A DNA stretch of 58,184 nucleotides. It comes from an uncultured beta proteobacterium. Lineage in GTDB: Bacteria > Pseudomonadota > Gammaproteobacteria > Burkholderiales > Rhodocyclaceae. The stretch is from contig CAJBYR010000280.1 in NCBI GenBank assembly GCA_903959855.1, positions 1 through 58,184 of the forward strand. The letters are read 5' to 3'. The translations under genes and the position numbers were made by a program. The notes beneath the pieces were generated by a model, which saw only the letters and a program-made list of their open reading frames with translations, was not told where the DNA came from and made no database searches. Shown here in pieces: positions 38,139 to 47,779 of this stretch (position 1 is its first letter; the number at the start of each line of letters is the position of its first letter).

Positions 38139-39734
38139 CTAGTTTTCGGCTGAGCGTCGTTTTGCCTCGGCACGCGCTGCGCGGGCTGCATGATTTTGCG
38201 GATAGGTGTCAAGCAGGAGATCCAATTCACGAATAGCCTGCATCCAGATTTCCCGCTTTTCGATGGGGCGCCAGGATTGCGCGATATCGGAACGCGCAAA
38301 CATCAGCCCGGCCGGTTCGGTGTTGACCAGCACCCATTTGTCTTGCCGGGCCAATTCTTGCGCAAGCGGAACGAATTCACCCGAATATGGCAATGTTGCG
38401 GGTGTCAGTATGAACTTGACGTCATAACGCGAAAGGAGTGACTTCCAGTCATTATCTGCGCGCATCACGCGATCATGATATTCAGAGGCGAATGAACTGC
38501 GTACGAAGTGTCCATCGACCGCAACCTTGTAGCTGGGGCCGAGTTCCCATGCGAGATATCCGCCATGATGGAAAAAATTCATCACATTGCCGCCAGTACT
38601 CATTTGCCGAATCATCACGGCAGCGCGGGAAAATACCGTTTCTGCGGCGACCCCGTAGCCCCATCGCTCGGCAGCAATCAGACCCGCCAGGGCATAGATT
38701 CCCAATATGCCGGCAATCCACCGCAATCGAAATGTGGTGAAAAATTGGCCATGACGATGAACTGCATGGTGCAGCGCCCTCGATAACGGGACGGCGATCA
38801 TCATGGCGAATAATCCGATGTTTCTTGCATAAATCCAGGCAACTGCTGCAAAGGCCGCAATCAGCAGCCAATCAGCAATGCGCTGCACGGGCGCGAAAAA
38901 CAAAGCTGCCATCGCCAGGATCAGGGTGAAGATAAAGTGCCATCGATATTCTGTCTTGAGTGCAGGCAAATACTCGACCAGATCCGAATTGAAGTTGATC
39001 AGGCTGCGCAGGATGACCAGGAACTGCTCCCAGCCGTTCGGGTTCAGCCAGGGCACCGCGATCAACAAAAGAACAATGCCCAGTACAAACCACAATTCCC
39101 GTGCCTTGCTTGTATGACGGTTGCGGGCAAGCTCAAAAATATACTGCGCAAGGTAACAAGCGAAGACGATTAACAGCAGTACTGCCGAGGTATGAAACAA
39201 GGACAGAACGGCAACCATGGGGGGCAACCAGAGCAAACGAAGACTTATGCGGTCTTTCAGCCACGCTTCGAGGATGAAAATCTCGGTGCCAAGAAAAACA
39301 AACAGAAGATTCTCCGGGCGATAAACAAAGCGGAATTCGGCCAGCAAATACACCAGAAGTCCGACGATGATGGAAGTTTCAATGCGGTTAGATGCTGGCT
39401 CCCTGTTTTGTGCGGCCATCAGGAGCATGAAGATTGCAGATGTCGCCAGGGCCGCATTGAATGCAGCCATGGCAAAAAAGCCGCCTATTTGATGCACTAA
39501 AAAATATAAAACGCCAAAGCCGATCGCCGAAAATGTTGCCGGTTCTCCCTGTGCCGGAAAGATATAGAACTCGGTTAGAGGTATTCTGCTTGAGGCGACG
39601 ATTTCACGTCCCTGGACCAGGTAGAACCAGATGTCCGGATCGGAAATCTGCCGGAACGACAATAAAAACAAGACACCCGCAAATCCAAGTAGTGACAGGG
39701 TTGCCCTACTAACTGATGGATCCGAGTTCAGGTT
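38139..39734 (-). CDS. Polytopic membrane protein, unknown (glycosyltransferase-like architecture)
   Basis: Many hydrophobic helices; SFRQISDPDIWFYLVQGREIVASSRIPLTEFY near the N-terminus; soluble C-terminal segment. Confidence 0.6.
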   Translation of the reverse strand, partial: NLNSDPSVSRATLSLLGFAGVLFLLSFRQISDPDIWFYLVQGREIVASSRIPLTEFYIFPAQGEPATFSAIGFGVLYFLVHQIGGFFAMAAFNAALATSAIFMLLMAAQNREPASNRIETSIIVGLLVYLLAEFRFVYRPENLLFVFLGTEIFILEAWLKDRISLRLLWLPPMVAVLSLFHTSAVLLLIVFACYLAQYIFELARNRHTSKARELWFVLGIVLLLIAVPWLNPNGWEQFLVILRSLINFNSDLVEYLPALKTEYRWHFIFTLILAMAALFFAPVQRIADWLLIAAFAAVAWIYARNIGLFAMMIAVPLSRALHHAVHRHGQFFTTFRLRWIAGILGIYALAGLIAAERWGYGVAAETVFSRAAVMIRQMSTGGNVMNFFHHGGYLAWELGPSYKVAVDGHFVRSSFASEYHDRVMRADNDWKSLLSRYDVKFILTPATLPYSGEFVPLAQELARQDKWVLVNTEPAGLMFARSDIAQSWRPIEKREIWMQAIRELDLLLDTYPQNHAARAARAEAKRRSAEN

Positions 39735-39889
39735 CATGACGATTATTTTGACGGCCGCGCTGATCAAGCGGCCGCAATTGCCGGCAACTGATTAAACTCG
39801 AACTGAAATCTCATTTTTCATTGAGTGGGGAGTTGTCGGTGCGCCTCGGGGTGCGGAATTCTCCCGCGTACCGGCTATGCTGAAACAAT

Positions 39890-40531
39890 TCAGCGCTTTC
39901 GTCGCCGGCCTTTCTGCGGTGCCAACTGATCCTGTGCCGAAAAAAAATGGGCGATGGCAGTAAGTTCTTCATCCAGCAGACCCCGATAGGCATCGTCCAT
40001 CAGGTAGGGAAACGGCCTTTCCTTAGACTTGAAAGCCAGTGTCTGCGCGATCAGGTAGTCCAATGACTGCCCGGCAGTCAATGGCGCTTCCTTGTCGGAT
40101 TCGCGCCCGTTGTCCAGATGGCAATCTGCGCAGCGTTTCAGGTAGAGGGCTTCGCCACGTGCTACGAGGTCCGGGTTGGTCACCGATTTCGGGCGCACGG
40201 CTTTTTGCTGCGCGTAGTGTTTTGCCAGCAACTCTACGCTGCCGGAGGGAATTTCCCGGTGGATGCGGACCTTGGGCGCCCGCTTGCCCTGGCGAAAGGC
40301 TTCAATCATGGCGACCAGCAACGCTTCGGGCTGGCCGTTAAGATGCGGCATGTCGGGTTCGACGCCGATGCCATCGGTTCCATGGCATTCGCTACAATTG
40401 TCGGTCAGATTTTTGTTTGCAGTTTCCTGCGCCAGGATCGGGGCGGAACCAAAAATTATGGCTGCGGTCAGTAACCACGTACTTCCAATGCGGCAATTCA
40501 TGGCGGCAGCGTGCAGGGAGTGTTTTTTCAT
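39890..40531 (-). CDS. Diheme cytochrome c (c4-like)
   Basis: CSECH and CADCH with MPHLNGQPEAL / APLTAGQSLDYL; ATG 40531 preferred because it lies downstream of the candidate promoter. Confidence 0.83.
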   Translation of the reverse strand: MKKHSLHAAAMNCRIGSTWLLTAAIIFGSAPILAQETANKNLTDNCSECHGTDGIGVEPDMPHLNGQPEALLVAMIEAFRQGKRAPKVRIHREIPSGSVELLAKHYAQQKAVRPKSVTNPDLVARGEALYLKRCADCHLDNGRESDKEAPLTAGQSLDYLIAQTLAFKSKERPFPYLMDDAYRGLLDEELTAIAHFFSAQDQLAPQKGRRRKR

Positions 40532-40566
40532 ACCTAATGATATTTGACTAATTATTGTGATCATCG

Positions 40567-40582
40567 TGCAATTCTACTGCCG
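40567..40582 (-). promoter_or_regulatory. Candidate sigma54 (-24/-12) promoter for the diheme gene at 39890
   Basis: Minus strand CGGCAGTAGAATTGCA; GG-N10-GC spacing exact. Confidence 0.65.
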
Positions 40583-40638
40583 CCAAATGCTTGCCGGTTC
40601 CGTCAGTCGCGATTCTGTGGCGTGGTGATCGTCTAGCT

Positions 40639-41454
40639 ATGGAACAGCTGGAGTTACAGATACTTTGGGCGGCAGTTGTGGCCTATGTGTTGTCCGGAGT
40701 CGTGGCGATTTTCGGCGTTGTCTTGAAGAAGGAGCCGCATCGCTTTGTGCTGGGTGCGCTTATTCTGGGTTTGGTGTTGCTCAGTGCTTCGCTGGGGCTT
40801 CGCTGGGGGCGTTTGGGGCACGGGCCATTCATCACAATGTTCGAGATTCTGGCGAGCAATGTATGGAGTTTCGGACTGATCTTCGGCATTGCTTACTGGC
40901 GTTACCCGTCGATACGTGGAACAGCGGCCGTGGTGATGCCGATCATATTTGTCATGTTGGGCTGGATGACGCTTTCCAGTACCCACGAGGGGCATTTTCC
41001 ACAAACCTTCCGTACCCCATGGTTGTATATCCATGTCGGTTTGTCCAAGGTATTCCTTGGTACGGTATTGGTGGCGGTAGGTATGGCAGGGGTGATCCTG
41101 TTGCGCCGTGCCGGCATCGGCGTGTCGCGTTTCGCCGGGCTACCGACGGATGAGCGCCTCGACGATCTGGCCTATCGGTTCATGGCGCTGGGCATAATTT
41201 TTCAGACGCTGATGCTGATTTCCGGCGCGATCTGGGCGCAGGATGCCTGGGGCCGGTACTGGGCCTGGGATCCGCTGGAAACATGGTCCTTCATCACCTG
41301 GATCATGCTGGCCTTCGCCTTGCATTGGCGTTTGACCATGAAAAGCTCGCTGGTGGTCGGTTCGTGGATGATTCTTGCAGTCTTCGTCTTCGCTTTCCTG
41401 ACCTTCTTCGGCATCCCCTTCGTGTCCGATTCGCCGCACAAAGGTGCGGTATGA
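40639..41454 (+). CDS. CcsA-like cytochrome c assembly protein
   Basis: WWD-type motif WAQDAWGRYWAWDPLETWSFITWIMLAFALHWR; multiple TM helices. Confidence 0.88.
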   Translation: MEQLELQILWAAVVAYVLSGVVAIFGVVLKKEPHRFVLGALILGLVLLSASLGLRWGRLGHGPFITMFEILASNVWSFGLIFGIAYWRYPSIRGTAAVVMPIIFVMLGWMTLSSTHEGHFPQTFRTPWLYIHVGLSKVFLGTVLVAVGMAGVILLRRAGIGVSRFAGLPTDERLDDLAYRFMALGIIFQTLMLISGAIWAQDAWGRYWAWDPLETWSFITWIMLAFALHWRLTMKSSLVVGSWMILAVFVFAFLTFFGIPFVSDSPHKGAV

Positions 41455-42824
41455 GGCTCGCTGCCATGCTGCCACAACATCGTCACGAGGCATCGGGGCA
41501 ACTGGCGCTGGGCTGGCTGGTGCTTGCGACAGCCGCCGTGGCGGCTTCGGCGCTGTTCGCCATCCTGATCGTGATGGCGCGCGTTCCCGGAATCGGGTCG
41601 CTGTTTCCCGGAACCGAGTTTTATCGCGTGGCCTTGACGCTGCATGTCGACTTGTCGCAATGGGTCTGGTTCATGGCTTTTGCCGGCATGCTCTGGAGCC
41701 TGGCGGCGCGTCGGGCGCCAGGGCCGTGGGCCTGGGCGGCGCTGGCGCTGGCGACGCTGGGTGCCCTGCTGATGGCGGTGTCTCCGGCCTTTGGCGCGGT
41801 GCGTCCGCTGATGAGCAATTACATGCCGGTGCTCGACAGCCCGGTGTTTCTGGCAGGGCTTGCGATCTACGGCCTGGCGGTGCTGATCAGCGCACTGGTC
41901 GCGTTGCTTGATGCCGCGCCGGTTTTCCGGCGTGCCGCCGGCACTGATATCACATATGACTCTCAGGACACCGTGATGAGCCTTGGCTTGCAGCTGGCGG
42001 CGGCTGTGGTCCTGGTCGCGCTGGCGGTGCTGGCCGTTACCTGGTGGCAAGTATCGGCCACCCTGAGCGGCCATGCGCTGTTCGAAACCCTGTTCTGGGG
42101 CCCCGGCCACATCTGGCAATTTTGTCTGACGACGCTGATGCTGCTGGCCTGGCTGGGCCTTTGTCCGCCGGCGCTGGCCTTGCCGTCAGCGCCAAGGCTC
42201 AGGCTGCTGCTGCTGCTGGGCGCTGCGCCGGCGCTGGTGTCGCCCTTGCTGCTGGTGCTGGCGCCGGAGAGCCCCGAATATTTTTCCGCCTTCACCCGGT
42301 TGATGCAATGGACCAGCTGGGAAATACCGCTGTTTCTCGGCAGCCTGCTGATAGTGCTGCACCGGCGCAGCAGGATGATCCCGGCCACGGGGCTGGCCCT
42401 GTCGCTGCTGCTGCTGGTCTGCGGCATCGTGCTGGGCACCATCATCGACGGGCAGACTACGCTGGTCACCGCGCACTATCACGGCACCATCGGCGCCGTG
42501 ACGCTGGCCTTCATGGGGCTGACCCACGGCGTGCTGCCGCTGCTGGGGCATGCCATGCCGCCGCAACCACGCATCGGGCTGCAACTGAGGCTCTACGGCT
42601 ACGGCATCCTGATGATGATGGCCGGTCTGGCCGGCGCCGGCCTGATGGGTGCGCCACGCAAGATGGCCGGAAATGTTGGCATCGAGTTCAGTGTCGAAAC
42701 AGTGTCGCGGGTGTTCCTCGGCATTGGCGGCAGCCTGGCCACCGCAGGCATCCTGATGTTCCTCTATCTGGTGCTGCGCCAGATGTGGCCGGGCGCTGCG
42801 CTGCGGGGGGCGCATCATGGCTGA
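41451..42824 (+). CDS. COX1-like (heme-copper oxidase subunit I superfamily) membrane protein
   Basis: LTLHVDLSQWVWFM, FWGPGHIWQF, TAHYHGTIGAVTLAFMGLTHG; no HH pair visible in the region expected to supply CuB ligands. Confidence 0.7.
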   Translation: MRLAAMLPQHRHEASGQLALGWLVLATAAVAASALFAILIVMARVPGIGSLFPGTEFYRVALTLHVDLSQWVWFMAFAGMLWSLAARRAPGPWAWAALALATLGALLMAVSPAFGAVRPLMSNYMPVLDSPVFLAGLAIYGLAVLISALVALLDAAPVFRRAAGTDITYDSQDTVMSLGLQLAAAVVLVALAVLAVTWWQVSATLSGHALFETLFWGPGHIWQFCLTTLMLLAWLGLCPPALALPSAPRLRLLLLLGAAPALVSPLLLVLAPESPEYFSAFTRLMQWTSWEIPLFLGSLLIVLHRRSRMIPATGLALSLLLLVCGIVLGTIIDGQTTLVTAHYHGTIGAVTLAFMGLTHGVLPLLGHAMPPQPRIGLQLRLYGYGILMMMAGLAGAGLMGAPRKMAGNVGIEFSVETVSRVFLGIGGSLATAGILMFLYLVLRQMWPGAALRGAHHG

Positions 42825-43380
42825 GACCATTCTCCCCGGCCGGCGTGGACGGGATCTGCGCATCATCGGGTTGGTCGTTACCGTGGCGCTGGTGACGGGT
42901 GGAGGGTATCTGCTTGACCGGTGGATTAACGGTACCGATCGTCCCGACCTAAAGGCGCATGTTGATGCCAAGCGTACGGAAGAGATCGATCTTCGCTTCA
43001 AGCAAGGGGTGATCATGCTCCACTCCAAGCAGTACGAGCATGCGATGACTGCCTTTCATCGTGTGCTGCAACTGGCGCCGAACATGCCGGAAGCTCACGT
43101 AAATATGGGCTTTGCCATGTTGGGTCAAAAACGCTTCAAGGAGGCCCTTGATTTTTTTGACGGCGCGACCGAGCTCAATCGCAACCAGCTGAATGCCTAT
43201 TACGGCATGGCCGAGGCGTACGAGGGGCTGGGTGACTATCGCGGCGCACTGGAGTCAATGGAAGCCTGGCTGCATCGGGCCAAGGCCGATGACCCCTTCC
43301 GTCGTAAGGGGGAGGCTGCGGTGTGGGAGTGGCGAGAACGTCTCAAGAAGGATATTCCGCCCGCTTCGGGGAAAAAATAG
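42817..43380 (+). CDS. TPR-repeat protein, membrane-anchored
   Basis: N-terminal TM; YEHAMTAFHRVLQLAPNMPEAHVNMGFAMLGQKRFKEALDFFDGATELN. Confidence 0.85.
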   Translation: MAETILPGRRGRDLRIIGLVVTVALVTGGGYLLDRWINGTDRPDLKAHVDAKRTEEIDLRFKQGVIMLHSKQYEHAMTAFHRVLQLAPNMPEAHVNMGFAMLGQKRFKEALDFFDGATELNRNQLNAYYGMAEAYEGLGDYRGALESMEAWLHRAKADDPFRRKGEAAVWEWRERLKKDIPPASGKK

Positions 43381-43462
43381 GTGTTGGCGCGAAGCTTGCG
43401 TTTAGGCCAATAGTTGGATAATGCAAGTCAATGATCAACAAAGCTGCAAACGGAGCAACTGA

Positions 43463-45436
43463 ATGATTCCTGAACTTGGCCAGTTTTCACTGATCCTGGC
43501 GCTGGCAGTTGCCTTGGTGCAGGGCGTCGTGCCCCTCGTCGGCAGCTTGCGCGGTGATTTGCGCTTGATGAGCATCGCCCGACCTGCTGCTGCGGCGCAG
43601 TTTCTGGTGATGGTTACTGCCTTTTCCTGCCTGGTGATCTCCTTCGTCACCAACGATTTCTCGGTGCTGTATGTCGCGCAGAACTCGAACTCGATGTTGC
43701 CCACCTTCTATAAGGTGACAGCTGTCTGGGGGGGGCACGAGGGTTCGATGCTGCTCTGGGTTTTCATCCTTTCGCTGTGGACGGTGGCAGTGGCGGCATT
43801 CAGTCAGCGCCTGCCGTTGCAGACGGTGGTCAACGCACTGGCTGTCATGGGTCTGATCGCAGTCGGCTTTTTGCTTTTTCTGCTGTTCACTTCAAACCCG
43901 TTTGATCGCCTTATACCGGCGGCCGTCGATGGCCGCGACCTCAATCCGCTGCTCCAGGATGTCGGCATGGCGATTCATCCGCCCTTGTTGTATATCGGTT
44001 ACGTGGGCTTTGCCGTTGCTTTCGCTTTTGCTCTCTCGGCTCTGATTTCGGGCAGGCTGGACGCTGCCTGGGCTCGCTGGTCGCGGCCATGGACCACGGT
44101 GGCCTGGCTGTTCCTGACATTGGGTATTGCCATCGGGTCCTGGTGGGCATACTACGAACTGGGCTGGGGCGGCTGGTGGTTCTGGGATCCGGTGGAAAAC
44201 GCCTCGTTCATGCCGTGGTTGGTCGGCACGGCGCTGATGCACTCTTTGGCCGTAACCGAAAAGCGCGGCGGATTCAAGAGTTGGACCGTGCTGCTGGCGA
44301 TCATGGCTTTTTCTCTTTCGCTGCTTGGTACCTTTCTGGTACGTTCCGGTGTGCTGAGTTCGGTTCACGCCTTTGCTACCGATCCGAAACGCGGCGTGTT
44401 CATACTGGGCTTTCTGGTTGCGGTCATCGGCATCTCTCTGATTCTTTATGCGTGGCGCGCGCCGTCGGTGGGGCTGGGGGGCAAGTTCGAGTTGTGGTCG
44501 CGCGAGACTTTCCTGCTGGTGAATAACGTGCTGCTGGTAGTCGCGGCGGGGGCAGTTCTGCTGGGCACGCTTTATCCGTTGTTCCTCGATGCGCTCGGAC
44601 TTGGAAAGGTGTCAGTCGGGCCGCCTTATTTCGAGGCGGTTTTTGCACCACTGATGGCTCCCCTTGTGCTGTTGATGGGGCTGGGTCCCTTTGCCCGCTG
44701 GAAGCAGGCACGTCTGATCGATTTCTGGCCGCGCTTGCGTTGGGCGGTGGGATTCTCCTTGGCTGCGGCGATTGCGTTGCCGTTGCTGCTGGGGCGTTGG
44801 TCACCACTGATTGCCTTTGGCCTGCTGCTCGGGTTCTGGGCGGTTGCTTCGAGCGTTACCGTGCTGGCAGAGCATCTGCGCGAGCGCGGTGGAAACGCTT
44901 CATTCGGCAAGCGGTTGGCATCGGTGCCTTTGGCGAAATGGGGCATGTTGTTGGCTCATGTCGGCATCGGTGTTTTCATATTTGGAGTTACCCTGGTCAA
45001 GGGCTACGAGACGGCGAGCGAAGTCAAGATGCAGCCTGGAGAAAAGGCGACGGCAGGTGGCTATGAGTTTCAGCTCATGGAAATCGGCGAGCGGCGCGGC
45101 CCCAACTACATGGCGGTGCGCGCTACGATGAACGTTACTCGCGGCGGTGTTCCGGTGACAGTGATGTATCCGGAGAAGCGCATGTACTTTGTGCAAAAAA
45201 TGCCAATGACCGAAGCGGCGATCGATACCAATATTTTTCGTGATCTTTACATCTCGCTGGGTGAGCCTGTCGACGCTACCTGGATCGTGCGTGTGCAGCA
45301 CAAGCCTCTGGTCAGCTGGATCTGGGGCGGTTGCCTCCTGATGGCCCTGGGCGGATTGCTGGCGGCATCTGATCGCAGATACCGGATTCAGAAACGCGAG
45401 GATGTCGCGGACATCGGCCGCGTGGTCACAGTTTAA
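43463..45436 (+). CDS. ccmF: Heme lyase CcmF/NrfE family
   Basis: GHEGSMLLWVFILSLW; WAYYELGWGGWWFWDPVENASFMPWL; C-terminal soluble domain. Confidence 0.93.
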   Translation: MIPELGQFSLILALAVALVQGVVPLVGSLRGDLRLMSIARPAAAAQFLVMVTAFSCLVISFVTNDFSVLYVAQNSNSMLPTFYKVTAVWGGHEGSMLLWVFILSLWTVAVAAFSQRLPLQTVVNALAVMGLIAVGFLLFLLFTSNPFDRLIPAAVDGRDLNPLLQDVGMAIHPPLLYIGYVGFAVAFAFALSALISGRLDAAWARWSRPWTTVAWLFLTLGIAIGSWWAYYELGWGGWWFWDPVENASFMPWLVGTALMHSLAVTEKRGGFKSWTVLLAIMAFSLSLLGTFLVRSGVLSSVHAFATDPKRGVFILGFLVAVIGISLILYAWRAPSVGLGGKFELWSRETFLLVNNVLLVVAAGAVLLGTLYPLFLDALGLGKVSVGPPYFEAVFAPLMAPLVLLMGLGPFARWKQARLIDFWPRLRWAVGFSLAAAIALPLLLGRWSPLIAFGLLLGFWAVASSVTVLAEHLRERGGNASFGKRLASVPLAKWGMLLAHVGIGVFIFGVTLVKGYETASEVKMQPGEKATAGGYEFQLMEIGERRGPNYMAVRATMNVTRGGVPVTVMYPEKRMYFVQKMPMTEAAIDTNIFRDLYISLGEPVDATWIVRVQHKPLVSWIWGGCLLMALGGLLAASDRRYRIQKREDVADIGRVVTV

Positions 45437-45445
45437 GGAGCTTCG

Positions 45446-45976
45446 ATGCGGCGTTTCCTGTTTCCTCTGGTAGTGTTCATTGTCCTTGCAGGCTTTCTCG
45501 CGGCTGGCCTGCGCCTGAATCCGCGCGAGGTTCCATCGCCCTTGATCGGCAAGCCGGTGCCGAACTTTCGTTTGGTGCAGTTGCATACCAGTGACAAGTT
45601 CATTGCACCTGAAGACCTTCGCGGAAAAGTCTGGCTACTTAATGTCTGGGCCTCGTGGTGTGTGTCCTGCCGCCAGGAACATCCGGTACTCATAGAGCTG
45701 GATCGACAGAAGAGAATCACCATCATTGGCCTCAATTACAAGGACGAGCGCTCGGCGGCGATCAACTGGTTGCAACAGCATGGGGGCGATCCCTATCTGG
45801 TGTCAGCGGTTGATGCGGATGGTCGGGTTGGCATCGACTTCGGTGTCTATGGAGTGCCGGAAACATTCCTGATCGACAAGAACGGCGTTATTCGCTACAA
45901 GCATATCGGTCCGGTGACGGCTGAAGTCCTGAAAGCCAAGATTTTGCCGTTGGCCGACGAGCTCTCCCGTGGTTAA
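45446..45976 (+). CDS. ccmG: Thiol:disulfide interchange protein DsbE/CcmG
   Basis: LLNVWASWCVSCRQEHP; GVYGVPETFLIDKNGVIRYKHIGP. Confidence 0.92.
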   Translation: MRRFLFPLVVFIVLAGFLAAGLRLNPREVPSPLIGKPVPNFRLVQLHTSDKFIAPEDLRGKVWLLNVWASWCVSCRQEHPVLIELDRQKRITIIGLNYKDERSAAINWLQQHGGDPYLVSAVDADGRVGIDFGVYGVPETFLIDKNGVIRYKHIGPVTAEVLKAKILPLADELSRG

Positions 45977-46493
45977 GATGAGCATGGCTTCGAATGCCTG
46001 GTTGCTAAAGTCGGCGCTGGTGCTACGGCGGTCGTTGCTGGTGCTGCTGTTGATTCCCGGGCTGCAGCAGGCATTGGCCGCGGACGGGATGGCTAAGCCT
46101 GTGGGTGAGCCGGTAATTGAGGCTCGCGTCAACAAACTTGCCGAGGAGTTGCGTTGCCTTACCTGCATGGGGCAAAGTATCGCGGATTCGCAGTCCTCTT
46201 TCTCGAGCGACATGAAGCGGGAGATTCGCGACATGATTCGGGCGGGCAAGAATGACCGCGAGATCATGGATTTCATGGTTCAGCGTTATGGCGACTTCGT
46301 ACTGTACCGCCCGCCTGTAAAGAGCACCACATGGCTGCTCTGGGGCGGCCCGTTCCTGATCCTGATCCTGAGCTTGATCTTCCTGATGCTGAAGCTGAAA
46401 AAGCGCGCCGGGCAGACGGCTGCGGAGCTCACCGCGACAGAGCATCAGGAGGCCGTGCGACTGCTGGGTAAGCGTGAGGGTGATCATTCATGA
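45969..46493 (+). CDS. ccmH: Cytochrome c maturation protein CcmH
   Basis: ELRCLTCMGQSIADSQSSFSSDMKREIRDMI (LRCxxC); RYGDFVLYRPP. Confidence 0.92.
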   Translation: MVKMSMASNAWLLKSALVLRRSLLVLLLIPGLQQALAADGMAKPVGEPVIEARVNKLAEELRCLTCMGQSIADSQSSFSSDMKREIRDMIRAGKNDREIMDFMVQRYGDFVLYRPPVKSTTWLLWGGPFLILILSLIFLMLKLKKRAGQTAAELTATEHQEAVRLLGKREGDHS

Positions 46494-47731
46494 GCACCTT
46501 CGTTGTTGTCGCAGTTTTGTTGACTCTTTCCGTTCTGGCGCTGCTGCTCGTGCCACTGCTGTTCAAGGAGCGCAAGCCGTACGTAGGCAGTGCCAGCGAG
46601 CTCAGCATCGCGGTGCTGCGTGACCAATTGAGTGACCTTGAAAGTCAGCGCAAGGCCGGTTTGCTGGACCCCCAGTTATTCGTTGAGGAACAGGCCGAAT
46701 TGGAACGTCGTGCCTTGGAAGATACAACTACCGCCCGCTCAACGACCTCCTATTCATCCTCGCGGAAAATGATAATTGTGGTCGCGATCGGCGTGATCGT
46801 GCCGGCGCTGACGCTTGGTCTGTATTTCTTTCTCGGCTCACCGGATACGCTGAAAGCGAAGCCTGCGGCGGACCCGACCGGCAACCATGCCTTGTCGCCC
46901 CAACAGATTCAGTCGATGGCGGACAAGCTGGCCGAACGGTTGCAAAGTAACCCCGATGATGGCGAGGGGTGGTTGATTCTGGGGCGCTCTTATACAACTT
47001 TGGGGCGCTACCCGGAAGCGGCGGCGGCCTTGGGGCGTGCAACTGCGCTGCTGCCGCCCAATCCCAACCTGCTTGCGGATTACGCTGATGTCGTGGCCAT
47101 GGCCCAGGGTCGCAGGCTTGCCGGCGAACCGGAGAAGATCATTGCCCGTGCCCTGAGTATCAATCCACGGCACATCAAGTCGTTGGCGCTGGCTGGTTCA
47201 GCGTCATTTGAACGCGGCGATTATGGCAACGCTGTCCAAACCTGGCGTACCATTTTGACCCTGGTTCCGCCCGACTCGAATGTTGCCCAGACTATCGGCA
47301 CCAGTATTGCCGATGCCGAACGCAGACTGGGAATTGCTGGTGTCCCATCGGTATCTGCCCCCGCTTCGCCTCAGGTCGCATCAGTCGCGGCATCGGTTTC
47401 CGGCACCGTGGTGCTAGCGCCGGAGTTGGTCGGCAAGATGCCTGCAAATGGCACTCTGTTCATTTTTGCCCGCGCCGTCGATGGATCGAGAGTTCCCCTT
47501 GCCATGTCACGGGTAAATCCGATAAAACTTCCTTACGCATTTACCCTCAATGACTCGATGTCGATGGCACCGAATGTACGCCTTTCTTCAGCGAAGTCGG
47601 TCGTGATTGGCGCACGCATATCGCTTGCCGGCGAGGCCTTGGCGAAACCTGGTGACTATGAGGGCTTCTCAGCACCCGTGAAAGTGGGTGCGGAAGGCAT
47701 CACGGTAACAATCGGCGCAATCGTCAAGTGA
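46490..47731 (+). CDS. ccmI: Cytochrome c maturation protein CcmI
   Basis: N-terminal TMs, TPR region (GWLILGRSYTTLGRYPEAAAALGRA), C-terminal domain; directly after ccmH. Confidence 0.88.
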   Translation: MSTFVVVAVLLTLSVLALLLVPLLFKERKPYVGSASELSIAVLRDQLSDLESQRKAGLLDPQLFVEEQAELERRALEDTTTARSTTSYSSSRKMIIVVAIGVIVPALTLGLYFFLGSPDTLKAKPAADPTGNHALSPQQIQSMADKLAERLQSNPDDGEGWLILGRSYTTLGRYPEAAAALGRATALLPPNPNLLADYADVVAMAQGRRLAGEPEKIIARALSINPRHIKSLALAGSASFERGDYGNAVQTWRTILTLVPPDSNVAQTIGTSIADAERRLGIAGVPSVSAPASPQVASVAASVSGTVVLAPELVGKMPANGTLFIFARAVDGSRVPLAMSRVNPIKLPYAFTLNDSMSMAPNVRLSSAKSVVIGARISLAGEALAKPGDYEGFSAPVKVGAEGITVTIGAIVK

Positions 47732-47779
47732 GCACTTTTCACTCTTGCGCCGCCAACACCCGCTCCATATGGATATGTT

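Noticed and set aside
40609-40624. TGGCGTGGTGATCGTC as a + strand sigma54 promoter for ccsA
   Set aside because: No GC at the -12 position.
41202-42119. 305-aa minus-strand ORF rich in Arg/Gln/His
   Set aside because: Antisense shadow of ccsA and the COX1-like gene.
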